This document shows, piece after piece, positions 14,580 to 22,634 of a stretch of DNA of 64,000 bases. Source of the DNA: Neorhizobium sp. UBA3556 (GTDB lineage Bacteria; Pseudomonadota; Alphaproteobacteria; Rhizobiales; Rhizobiaceae); contig DFNX01000003.1 in NCBI GenBank assembly GCA_002376235.1, positions 310,001 through 374,000 on the forward strand. The letters run 5' to 3'. The stretch's first letter is position 1; every line of letters starts with the position of its first letter. The notes under the pieces were generated by a model. It saw nothing but the letters and a program-made list of their open reading frames with translations. It was not told the origin of the DNA and ran no database searches. Both the position numbers and the translations under genes were made by a program.

Positions 14580-16055
14580 TCAGGTGCCGCAAAAGGTCCG
14601 CGTTACCCGCTCGTCCATTGTCGGCGGCGTCATGTAGTCGGCAAATTCGGGCCGCTCCTCATAGGGTTTTTCCAGCGCTGCGAGGAGCCGCTCGAAAAAC
14701 GAGAAGTCACCGTAATTGGCAGCCGAAATCGCCTCCTGAATGCGATGGTTGCGCGGAATGATCGCCGGATTGACGGCGCGCATCGCATCCGCCCGGCCAA
14801 GATCCGCCTCAGTCTCCAGCGCCAGCCGCTCGCGCCACGAAGACAGCCATTCCGCGGCCTTTGCCGGATCCCCGAACTGCTTCAGGAACGGCTCATCCCG
14901 GCCTTGGGCCGTATCCGACAAGCCACGGAAAACAAGGGTAAAATCCGCCTCCTCGTCCTGCATCACCGAAAGCAGGCTCTGGATCAGTTCACCGTCACCA
15001 TCCGCCTTGGTGACAAGCCCTATCTTGGCGCGGAAAACCTTGATCCATTCCGCCTGAAACCGCTCGCCGAATTCCTTCAATACGGCGTTCGCAACATCGA
15101 CCGCCTTGTCCTGATCTTCATCGATCACCGGCAGCAGGCATTCAGCGAGCCTTGCGATGTTCCACTGGCCGATGCCGGGCTGGTTGCGATAGGCGTAACG
15201 GCCGCCATGATCGATCGAGGAAAACACCTTCATCTGGTGATATTCGTCGAGAAAGGCGCAAGGGCCGAAGTCGATCGTCTCGCCGGATATGGTCATGTTG
15301 TCGGTATTCATCACCCCGTGGACAAAACCGACGCCCAGCCAGCGGGCAATCAGTTCAGCCTGCCGGAATGCAACGGCTTTGAGCAGCGCAGCATAGCAAT
15401 TTTCCGCTGCCTTCAGCTCCGGATAGTGCCGGTCGATGACATAGTCGGCCAGCGCTCTTATGCCGTCGGTGTCGCCGCGCGCCGCGAAGAACTGGAACGT
15501 GCCGACCCTGACATGGCTTGCCGCCACGCGCACGAAAACCGCGCCCTGCTCCACCGTCTCGCGGAAAACCTGCTCACCGGTCGCAACCGCCGCCAGCGCC
15601 CGTGTGGCGGGAATGCCGAGTGCAAACATCGCCTCCGAGACGATATATTCCCGCAGAACCGGCCCGAGCGCCGCACGCCCGTCACCGCGCCGCGAAAACG
15701 GCGTCGGCCCGGCTCCCTTCAGCTGGATGTCGCGCCGTACACCACTTGCATCCACCACCTCGCCGAGCAGGATCGCGCGACCGTCGCCGAGCTGGGGCAC
15801 GAAATTGCCGAACTGGTGGCCGGCATAGGCCATGGCGAGCGGCATGGCGCCCTGCGGCACGACATTGCCGGCAAGCGTGGCGGCCAAGCGGTCGGGATCG
15901 GGCCGGTCGGGATCGGAAGGATCGAGCTCGATGCCCAGCTCCTCAGCCAGCGCCTCGTTGAATTTGATAAGCTTCGGCCCATCGACCGGCTCGGGATAGA
16001 CGGACGCATAAAACCTGTCCGGCAGGCGGGCATAGGAATTGTCGAAATGGAACAC
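14580..16055 (-). CDS. selO: Protein adenylyltransferase SelO (YdiU family)
   Basis: 491 residues, full length. Kinase-like fold that transfers AMP to Ser/Thr/Tyr of target proteins and is linked to redox stress. Conserved stretches are seen in order: QLGDGRAILLGEV, QLKGAGPTPFSRRGDGRAALGP, VFVRVAASHVRVGTFQ, GVMNTDNMTISGETIDFGPC (metal and catalytic loop), and PAIIPRNHRIQEAI near the end. Starts MFHFDNSYARLPDRFYA, as is usual. Convergent with arsC, three bases apart. Confidence 0.93.
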   Translation of the reverse strand: MFHFDNSYARLPDRFYASVYPEPVDGPKLIKFNEALAEELGIELDPSDPDRPDPDRLAATLAGNVVPQGAMPLAMAYAGHQFGNFVPQLGDGRAILLGEVVDASGVRRDIQLKGAGPTPFSRRGDGRAALGPVLREYIVSEAMFALGIPATRALAAVATGEQVFRETVEQGAVFVRVAASHVRVGTFQFFAARGDTDGIRALADYVIDRHYPELKAAENCYAALLKAVAFRQAELIARWLGVGFVHGVMNTDNMTISGETIDFGPCAFLDEYHQMKVFSSIDHGGRYAYRNQPGIGQWNIARLAECLLPVIDEDQDKAVDVANAVLKEFGERFQAEWIKVFRAKIGLVTKADGDGELIQSLLSVMQDEEADFTLVFRGLSDTAQGRDEPFLKQFGDPAKAAEWLSSWRERLALETEADLGRADAMRAVNPAIIPRNHRIQEAISAANYGDFSFFERLLAALEKPYEERPEFADYMTPPTMDERVTRTFCGT

Positions 16056-16261
16056 TTGTGCCTCCTTGCAGCCTATCGAGCCGTTTTGCCCAATATGGGA
16101 AATCGCAGCCGGTGAACAAGCGGAAAGGCCGTCCCCTTCAACCGTGGCAGCTTCAGGCAGTCCAACTATCTTATTGAGACCCCTTTCCTTTTCAGGATCG
16201 GCTTATAATTACAGTTTTGTGATCGGCGCAGGACGCGCCTAAAAATATGGAGACTGGGGCT

Positions 16262-16429
16262 ATGGGTTTGTCACTTCTGATCAGCATCCTGATCACCTTC
16301 CTCGTGATCGTGCTGGTGCTTTATCTCGTCAACATGCTGCCGCTCGATGCGAAGGTCCGCCAGATCGTGCGGGTTGTCGTCATCATCATCGGCATCATCT
16401 CGCTTTTGAAATATCTGGCAGTGTTCTGA
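16262..16429 (+). CDS. Thivi_2564-type small membrane protein
   Basis: 55 residues with two transmembrane helices (about 2-24 and 36-53) separated by NMLPLDAKVRQIVR. The LYLVNMLPLD turn is the mark of a small family annotated Thivi_2564 in many Proteobacteria; function unknown. GGGG precedes ATG 16262; an in-frame ATG at 16247 is possible. A stem-loop follows the stop. Confidence 0.7.
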   Translation: MGLSLLISILITFLVIVLVLYLVNMLPLDAKVRQIVRVVVIIIGIISLLKYLAVF

Positions 16430-16450
16430 CCCTCACCCTTAAAACCATTT

Positions 16451-16483
16451 GCCCGGACGGATCCCACGAGGATCCGCCCGGGC
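16451..16483. terminator. Strong stem-loop after the small membrane protein gene
   Basis: GCCCGGACGGATCC pairs with GGATCCGCCCGGGC over a four-base loop, with one G-T pair. No clear T run follows on either strand, so it may be a terminator of the Rho-assisted kind or an RNA-stabilising hairpin between convergent genes. Confidence 0.45.
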
Positions 16484-16522
16484 AACGGCGGCTTTCGCCT
16501 TGGGAGCCCCAAAATTCAGACT

Positions 16523-16747
16523 TCACGAGTTCATCGATTTCAAATGGCTGACGACTTCCGCCTGATGCCTGTCGTCCAACACTTCCACCCGATCGTGCCA
16601 AAAGCGTGACGCCTCCGCAGGCTCATCATCCCATTTGCGGGTGCTGACGAAATTGTCGTCCATCTTGGCAAGCCGCGTTCCGCCGAGCCGTCGATATTCC
16701 TGGGCCAGTTCCAGAGCCTGCGTCTTTTGTCCATCGACATGGGTCAT
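16523..16747 (-). CDS. Conserved-looking hypothetical protein, 74 residues
   Basis: Starts MTHVDGQKTQALELAQEYRR with a ribosome site (GGAAA) upstream. The protein is charged and helical (KMDDNFVSTRKWDDEPAEAS, RVEVLDDRHQAEVVSHL), without membrane segments or Cys. No family recognised. Composition and codon use are normal for the neighbourhood, which supports coding. Confidence 0.55.
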   Translation of the reverse strand: MTHVDGQKTQALELAQEYRRLGGTRLAKMDDNFVSTRKWDDEPAEASRFWHDRVEVLDDRHQAEVVSHLKSMNS

Positions 16748-16825
16748 ACCGGTTTCCTTTCCTGTCTCCAGGTTAGAACAGAACGGACGCCTTGGTGTTC
16801 CCATGTTCGCGAACAGAAAATCCGC

Positions 16826-18046
16826 TTAATTGGTCAGCCGGTTCACCGGCTTGATCGCGTTTTCGGCAATCGATTTGAACGAGGCCACCAGCGCTTCCAT
16901 CGTGTTGGGTTCGTAATAATTTCCCGCCGCTGAAGCGCAGTATTTCAACAGTTCCTGCCCCTTGGCAGGGGTCATGAAGGCTACGGTATAGATGCGGATA
17001 CCCGCCGTCTTGGCGGCAGCACAGGCGTCACGAACATTCTGGTCAAGCCTCTGGCTCCAGTCGACGCTATTGCCCGTCATATTGCCATCGGTCATCAGGA
17101 TCATGATACGATCCGATGTCTTGTTGCCTTTCTTGGCCTGCTCGACGCTTTCGGTATCTGTGCCATAGATATTGCTCTTGATGTTGGTGGTCGCAGTGGT
17201 CACCGCCGTCGTTGCGTCCGTTCCGCCGACCGGGTTGAGCGTCATGGCATTCACATACTGCCTCGCGGCCGTCGTTCCCCATGCCACGGCCGACTTACCC
17301 TTGATGCCGTTCGTGTATGAAATCGTGCCGGTACGGACGAATTTGGTCTTGGGGTCTGATTTGTCGAGTGCATCGAACAGGGTCACTGCCGCCTGTTTCA
17401 GCGCCTCGATCTTGGTCACATAGACGGTCTGCTGGCCGATGCAGATGCCGAGCAGGTTGATAACACATGTCGTGCCCTTAACGGTCGTGGTGTTTTCCGC
17501 CATCGAGGCCGATTCATCGAGCAGGATTTCCATCGATATGCCATTGCTCGCCGCCGCCCCGTCAGCCCCCGTGCCGCTTCCGGTGCCCGATATGGTCTTG
17601 CTGGAAGAATTCACCGGATAGGTTTTTCCGGCAAAAAAGCTGGTAAACGGGGTTAGCTGGATATTGGCGGAAGAGGTCACGGCAACCGCATAGCTCTTGG
17701 CCCCGGTCGATGCATCGGTCGTGGTGTTGATCGTCACCGTGGTGGCATTCTTGATCGCCGTCGTGTCGGTGCTACTCATATAATTGGCGAGCTGGCCCGC
17801 CAGAAAATCCTTGCCGAGCTTCTGGCCGGCAGTCGCATCGGAACCGTTAGCCATGGCGCCGGAAACGGCAAGCGCCGCGGCATCCGTCGCCTCCTGCAAC
17901 TGGCGTTTGGAAACCATCAGATTGGCGGTGTCGATTGCCAGTCCTGCGCCGCCGAGCAGCATGGGCAGGATGAGCGCCGTCATCATCCCGAAATTGCCGC
18001 TCCGGTCCGAAAGAATGCTGCGATGAAGTCCGTCGAATATTAGCAT
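16826..18046 (-). CDS. TadG-like pilus/VWA-domain protein
   Basis: 406 residues. The N-terminus is a Tad-type prepilin-like segment: DRSGNFGMMTALILPMLLGG with a hydrophobic helix and the conserved Glu equivalent missing, then the LAIDTANLMVSKRQLQEATDAAAL motif of TadE/TadG proteins. A von Willebrand factor A domain follows from about residue 170, with an intact MIDAS start ILLDESASM (Asp177, Ser179, Ser181) and ILMTDGNMTG. The protein is anchored in the inner membrane with the VWA domain outside and would act in Tad/Flp pilus assembly. No other tad genes lie in the window, so it is an orphan copy. Confidence 0.82.
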   Translation of the reverse strand: MLIFDGLHRSILSDRSGNFGMMTALILPMLLGGAGLAIDTANLMVSKRQLQEATDAAALAVSGAMANGSDATAGQKLGKDFLAGQLANYMSSTDTTAIKNATTVTINTTTDASTGAKSYAVAVTSSANIQLTPFTSFFAGKTYPVNSSSKTISGTGSGTGADGAAASNGISMEILLDESASMAENTTTVKGTTCVINLLGICIGQQTVYVTKIEALKQAAVTLFDALDKSDPKTKFVRTGTISYTNGIKGKSAVAWGTTAARQYVNAMTLNPVGGTDATTAVTTATTNIKSNIYGTDTESVEQAKKGNKTSDRIMILMTDGNMTGNSVDWSQRLDQNVRDACAAAKTAGIRIYTVAFMTPAKGQELLKYCASAAGNYYEPNTMEALVASFKSIAENAIKPVNRLTN

Positions 18047-18167
18047 GACGGCATTTAACGCGAGCCTGCGCCAATTGTGTCATTCAATATTCAAACTTGC
18101 TTAATTAATAGAAGATCCGGCCGATTGCGCTGTTCGGGAATGAGAAAGCTGCTTCCCGCCGACCAGG

Positions 18168-18356
18168 TCAGGTGACATAGGGCGCGAGCCTAAGCAGCTG
18201 ATTTTCCTGCCTTACGCCGATGCGATAGAGATAGAGGATATTGGCGGCCAGCAGTTTGGGATCGCGATCAGCCGGCACACCTTCGGCGCGCAGCTGGAAA
18301 TAGATACGACGGATCATCAGAATATCTGCCGCCGCGATCACCTCATCGGCCATCAT
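18168..18356 (-). CDS. Hypothetical 62-residue protein
   Basis: MADEVIAAADILMIRRIYFQ opens a helical protein ending YLYRIGVRQENQLLRLAPYV. Two Met codons (18356, 18353) can start it. No family recognised; the sequence is protein-like and not an antisense pattern. It is alone between the TadG-like gene and an AT-rich spacer. Confidence 0.45.
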   Translation of the reverse strand: MMADEVIAAADILMIRRIYFQLRAEGVPADRDPKLLAANILYLYRIGVRQENQLLRLAPYVT

Positions 18357-18788
18357 GGCCGCCCTCCCCCCGAAAGCATGCTGAAACCTGCGGGGCTTCG
18401 GCCGCCTGAAGAGCTCCCCAGGCCTCACCCCATCATGTCGAAGACTTCAATCCAGCTCGCATCATTATTTTAGACGTCGGCCAACTGGTTCACGCAGCCT
18501 GGCCAAAATTTGAACCAAAATATAACCAAGTAAAACATGAAACCATCATTGCAAAAAAGGCGCAACATTCAAAAGATCGACATCCAGACCAGCACAAAGC
18601 GTGTAACTCTTGAGCATTAATCCTAAAATACGAAAAACATTCAGCTTTATTGACATGAAATTCATTGATTCAAACAATCATAAACCAATCAAAACATCAG
18701 CATCAAAATCAACCCATCCCCTTACACCAAGCATCAATCCATCGCCGGAGACCGGTTCGCCATCCCGGGAATAGAGGGACCTGCGCCC
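18357..18788. other. AT-rich intergenic stretch before the acyltransferase remnant
   Basis: Clearly lower GC than its surroundings, with many CAAAA/CATCA words between 18480 and 18740 and no plausible gene. It could be the former promoter region of the acyltransferase pseudogene and suggests that this locus was acquired by transfer. Confidence 0.4.
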
Positions 18789-19027
18789 ATGCAAAATGGC
18801 AGCGTGAAATATATCGATGCGATTACCGGGCTTGGAACGGTCTCTGTTCTTGCCGTTTTCCTGTGCCACTCCATCTCTGGCACGTGCCCGTTATCAGCTT
18901 CTTCTTCGCATCGGGCATTTCCAGAAGTCTCTGCCTCATCCTGTCCGAACTGAGCTACAGGCTGATCGAGCGTCCCTTCCTGCAACTCAAGGACCGCGCC
19001 GGCAGCACCGGCGTTGCTGCGGCCTGA
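18789..19027 (+). pseudogene. Acyltransferase-3 family gene collapsed by internal deletion
   Basis: The frame from ATG 18789 reads GSVKYIDAITGLGTVSVLAVFLCH, the first membrane helix of an OafA-type O-acyltransferase. At about 18870 it leaves the family, and the next plus-strand frame continues with PLHLWHVPVISFFFASG and LSELSYRLIERPFLQLKDR, the last helices. Some 300 residues between them are missing and the two halves are out of frame. Intact members acylate polysaccharides such as O-antigen or exopolysaccharide. Confidence 0.8.
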
Positions 19028-19073
19028 TCCCCGGATCGGGCTGATATTGCAAGCGCCGAGCAGGCGGTCGCCA

Positions 19074-19101
19074 AAAGCAGCACGCCGGGCAACTGCCCGG
19101 C
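19074..19101 (-). terminator. Probable terminator of the decarboxylase gene
   Basis: GCCGGGC (minus strand 19101-19095), a four-base loop and GCCCGGC form a GC-rich hairpin 37 bases after the stop, followed by GTGCTGCTTTTGG. The T run is short. Confidence 0.4.
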
Positions 19102-19137
19102 GCTTCTCTGCTCGTCAAAGGCTTCCCGGCCTACCCG

Positions 19138-20466
19138 CTAACCTTGCGCCGCCACGATCGCCTCGGCCATGATCTCCACACCGCGATCGATTTCGGCATC
19201 GGAAACCGTCAGCGCCGGAGCGATGCGGAAGACGCCGCCCATGCCGGGCAGTTTGACGATGTTCATCGACAAGCCGCGAAGCATCGCCTCTTCCATGATC
19301 TTCGCACCGAGTTCGAAACCGGGCGACTTGGTGTGACGGTCGGTGACGACTTCCAGCCCCAGAAGAAGCCCGCGGCCGCGCACGTCGCCGACGCATTCGA
19401 AACGCTGCTGCAAGGACAAAAGTCCGTCCTTGAGGCGCTTGCCGCGCGTTATCGCCTGTTCCACGAGATTGTCGCGCGCCATCACATCCAGAACCGTGAC
19501 GCCAACCGCCGCCGGCAGCGGGTCGGAAACGTGGGTCGTGTAGAACAGGAAACCTTTCTGATAAGCCTTCTCTTCAACCTCGGCGCTGGTCATGACAGCT
19601 GCAAGCGGCAGGCCGGCGCCGAGCGTCTTCGACAGCGTCATGATATCGGGCGTGACGCCATCGCGCTGGAAGGCGAACATGTTGCCGGTGCGGCCGATGC
19701 CGGTCTGGGCTTCGTCGAGGATGAGCAGCATGCCGCGCTCCTCGCATTTCTTCTTGAGCGCCGCGAGATAGCCGAGCGGCAGTTCGAGAATGCCTCCCGA
19801 GGACAGAATAGGTTCGGCGATGAAGGCCGCCAGATTGCCGGTCGACTGGTTGTCGATCAGGTGGAAGGCGTCGTCGAGTTCGGCCTGCCAGTCGTTCGAT
19901 CCGTCCGGGTTCTTGAAGCGCGGACGATAGGCATTCGGTGCCGGGATGACGAAGGAACCGGCAGAGGCCGGACCATAACCCTTGCGGCCGGCGCTATAGG
20001 TGGCGGAAGCAGCAGCCCCGGTCATGCCGTGCCAGCTCTGGGCGAAGGCGACGATCTCATGCCCGCCGGTGACGAGCTTTGCCATGCGGATCGCCGCTTC
20101 GTTGGATTCGGCGCCGGTCGTCAGAAGCTGAACGCGATCAAGACCTGGGGCAAGTGCCGCCAGCCTTGCCGCCAGTTCCACCACCGGACGCGACAGCATG
20201 CCGGAAAACAGATGTGCCACGGACGCCATCTGGCGGTTTACGGTCGCCACGATATCCGGGTGGGTGTGACCAAGCACGGCGCTCATCTGGCCCGAGGTGA
20301 AGTCCAGAATGGCGCGGCCATCGGCGTCATAGACGTAACTTCCTTCGGCCCGTTCGATGATGACATGCTCAAAGGCCGGCCCGTAACGGGTCAGGTGCTT
20401 ATCGGCATCGGCCCAGAAGGCGGGATCGTCGTTCAGCGAGGCGACTGTCTTTGCTGCATTGTCCAT
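19138..20466 (-). CDS. dgdA: 2,2-Dialkylglycine decarboxylase (PLP)
   Basis: 442 residues. Class III aminotransferase fold that decarboxylates dialkylglycines such as 2-methylalanine and transfers the amino group to pyruvate. It is very close to the Burkholderia enzyme as I remember it: FTSGQMSAVLGH, FSGMLSRPVV, TGAESNEAAIRMAKLVTG, SWHGMTGAAASATYSAGRKG and LILDEAQTGIGRTG. The Schiff-base lysine is Lys280 in TLSKTLGAG; Gln60, Trp145 and Ser222 correspond to the substrate-site residues Gln52, Trp138 and Ser215. ATG 20466 chosen by homology. It is divergent from a LysR gene that carries a stop codon. Confidence 0.92.
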   Translation of the reverse strand: MDNAAKTVASLNDDPAFWADADKHLTRYGPAFEHVIIERAEGSYVYDADGRAILDFTSGQMSAVLGHTHPDIVATVNRQMASVAHLFSGMLSRPVVELAARLAALAPGLDRVQLLTTGAESNEAAIRMAKLVTGGHEIVAFAQSWHGMTGAAASATYSAGRKGYGPASAGSFVIPAPNAYRPRFKNPDGSNDWQAELDDAFHLIDNQSTGNLAAFIAEPILSSGGILELPLGYLAALKKKCEERGMLLILDEAQTGIGRTGNMFAFQRDGVTPDIMTLSKTLGAGLPLAAVMTSAEVEEKAYQKGFLFYTTHVSDPLPAAVGVTVLDVMARDNLVEQAITRGKRLKDGLLSLQQRFECVGDVRGRGLLLGLEVVTDRHTKSPGFELGAKIMEEAMLRGLSMNIVKLPGMGGVFRIAPALTVSDAEIDRGVEIMAEAIVAAQG

Positions 20467-20530
20467 GGCGATTGTCCCCTTGGCGGCTCTTGTTGCGCAG
20501 AACCTAACAAGCGCGTGGCCATTCAGTCCA

Positions 20531-20547
20531 ATTGATAGTATTTCAAT
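20531..20547. promoter_or_regulatory. Candidate LysR box between dgdA and the LysR pseudogene
   Basis: ATTGATAGTATTTCAAT contains the T-N11-A pattern with inverted ends ATTGA/TCAAT, 31 bases before the LysR start and 64 before dgdA. This is the normal place for a LysR-type operator; assignment is by pattern only. Confidence 0.45.
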
Positions 20548-20577
20548 CCGATATCGATAATCCTGATACCAAGTCCC

Positions 20578-21447
20578 ATGCTCGATCTCGCGCTCCTGAA
20601 AAACTTTGTCGTGGTGGCCCGCACGGGGTCGATCAGCCTTGCCTCCACCTAGGTCGGGCGGACGCAATCAGCGCTCAGCATGCAGATGCAGAGACTGGAA
20701 GAACAGGTCGGGCAACCGCTTCTGCAGCGTACCGGTGCCGGCATGCGGCTGACTTCGGCGGGAGAAAGACTGCTTTCCCATGCGGAACAGCTGATCGCCC
20801 GGCATGACGAAATTCTGGCCGATATGGGTGGGATTGCCCTCAAAGGGACGGTCAGCCTCGGTTGTCCCGAGGATTATTCGATCGCTTTTCTGCCGGAACT
20901 GCTGAGAAGCTTCTGCGCCGCCAATCCACAGGTTGAATTGCGCCTCATCTGCGCCCCGACGATCGGGCTTCGGCCGCTCATTCAGCGGCGGCAGATCGAT
21001 ATGGCACTGGTGTCGCTGCCCGATGCCGAGGACGCAACGGTGATCCGGCGGGAACGCTTCGTATGGGTGGCGGACCGGCTGAATACGCCGGTGCTTTCCA
21101 ACGAGATCCTGCCGCTGGCGCTCTCTGCACCGACCACGCTCGATTACCGCGCCGCCTGCGATGCGATGGAGGCGGTCAACCGCCGTTACCGGGTGGCATT
21201 CGCCAGCGACAGCCTTGCCGGGCTGATCGCGATCACCCGCGCAGGCCATGCGATCAGCGTGTTGACCAGTACTGCGGTGCCGCCGGATCTTCACATCATC
21301 GAGGAGGGGTTGCCGAAACTGCCGACGATCGGCGTCGCACTGGAATTTGCCGAAAGCCGCCCGTCTTCAGCCGCAACAATGCTGGGCGACCATATTCGCC
21401 GGCACCTGCCTTCCCTGAAAGAGCCGGCGTTCGCGCGCGGTCTTTAG
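20578..21447 (+). pseudogene. LysR-type regulator with an amber stop in the HTH (dgdR-like)
   Basis: From ATG 20578 the frame reads LDLALLKNFVVVARTGSISLAST and meets TAG at 20650-20652, then continues VGRTQSALSMQMQRLEEQVG and a complete LysR effector domain to 21447. The stop falls in the helix-turn-helix, where the family has an ordinary residue. Translation restarted at ATG 20680 would give an effector domain without DNA binding. With the stop read through, the protein has 289 residues, the normal length. Divergent position suggests that it once controlled dgdA. A sequencing error is the main alternative. Confidence 0.8.
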
Positions 21448-21457
21448 ATTACAGGTT

Positions 21458-22441
21458 TCAGCCCAGCCGGATGTCCCGGTCGAGGCTGATCTGGTTGCGG
21501 CCGCGCATCTTGGCCGCATAAAGCGCCAGATCGGCGCGGCGATAGATCTCGTCCGCCTTCGTACCCCGTTCAGCACTGGAGATGCCGGCTGAAAATGTAT
21601 AGCGGAAGCTCGTCTGATCCGACAGCGGACGAGACAGCCTGACGGCCTCAAGCATGCGCCCGACAATCATCTCGGCAGCCTCAGCCTGCGTATTGGGCAG
21701 GATGAGAACGAATTCCTCGCCGCCGACACGGCCAAGAACATCGGTCTTGCGTACATGCCCCTGCAGGGTGGCGGCAAAATCGCGCAACACCGCATCGCCC
21801 ACCGAATGGCCGAAGCGGTCGTTGATATATTTGAAATTGTCGATGTCGAGCACCGCGACACAACCGACAGGGCCGCCTTCACCCTCGCTTGCATCCGTTG
21901 GAGCTGCGAGCATGTCTGCAAGCTTGGCCATGACAAAGCGGCGGCTCGGAATGCCGGTCAGTTCGTCGGTATGAGAGGCCTTGATCGCATCGTCGCGATC
22001 CTGCCGTAGCGCCCTCTCATCGGGACGGATCGAGGTGATGTCGCTTGCCATGCAGAGCATCCAGCCGTCGTCCTGCGTGGTCTCGGTCATCCATAACCAG
22101 CGGCCATCGTGAAGGTCCGTCTCGAAGGCACGAAAACCGGCCTTGCCGCGCCGCGATATGGTGGAAGCCAGCCAGGCTTCGAAATTCTCGGCCTTGATGA
22201 CGGTGCCGCGTTTCGCATGAAAATTGCGCCGCATGAGGTCGGGCCAGAGCGGGCGCTCATCCTTTTCGACGAACCATGCCGCGCGAAAGGCGCGGTTGGC
22301 ATAACGCAGCCGGTCCTTGTCGTCATAGATTGCTACGCAAGCGCCGGCGGCTTCCATCAGCCGGGCGGCCTGCAACATCGTTTCGTTATCGTCCAAGGCC
22401 TTCATGCCCTCAGTATTGGTCAGGTCTATCCAGCTAAACAC
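21458..22441 (-). CDS. PAS-GGDEF diguanylate cyclase
   Basis: 327 residues. A PAS-like domain (about 20-130, GACVAIYDDKDRLRYANRAF, DDGWMLCMASDIT) precedes a GGDEF domain from about residue 160 (SHTDELTGIPSRR). The active loop is GGEEF in GRVGGEEFVLILPN (about 238-242), with an intact inhibitory RxxD site (RKTD) five residues before it. It should make cyclic di-GMP and be product-inhibited. No membrane segment, so it is cytoplasmic. Next to an EAL gene on the same strand. Confidence 0.9.
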   Translation of the reverse strand: MFSWIDLTNTEGMKALDDNETMLQAARLMEAAGACVAIYDDKDRLRYANRAFRAAWFVEKDERPLWPDLMRRNFHAKRGTVIKAENFEAWLASTISRRGKAGFRAFETDLHDGRWLWMTETTQDDGWMLCMASDITSIRPDERALRQDRDDAIKASHTDELTGIPSRRFVMAKLADMLAAPTDASEGEGGPVGCVAVLDIDNFKYINDRFGHSVGDAVLRDFAATLQGHVRKTDVLGRVGGEEFVLILPNTQAEAAEMIVGRMLEAVRLSRPLSDQTSFRYTFSAGISSAERGTKADEIYRRADLALYAAKMRGRNQISLDRDIRLG

Positions 22442-22634
22442 GACCGATGAAAGATAGGTTAGAGGAATTGCTTAATGACGAAGGGAGAGGCTCACGATCC
22501 AGTTCCACTAACCACAATCCCGACTTTCACCCGGATTGCATATAGCAAGATTTCGCCTTTCCCGAGCCTTCAAAAACGTCGTGACAAGATTGCCATCCGC
22601 GATGGCCGGGCACCGCAAGAGGCTGCAGCAATAC

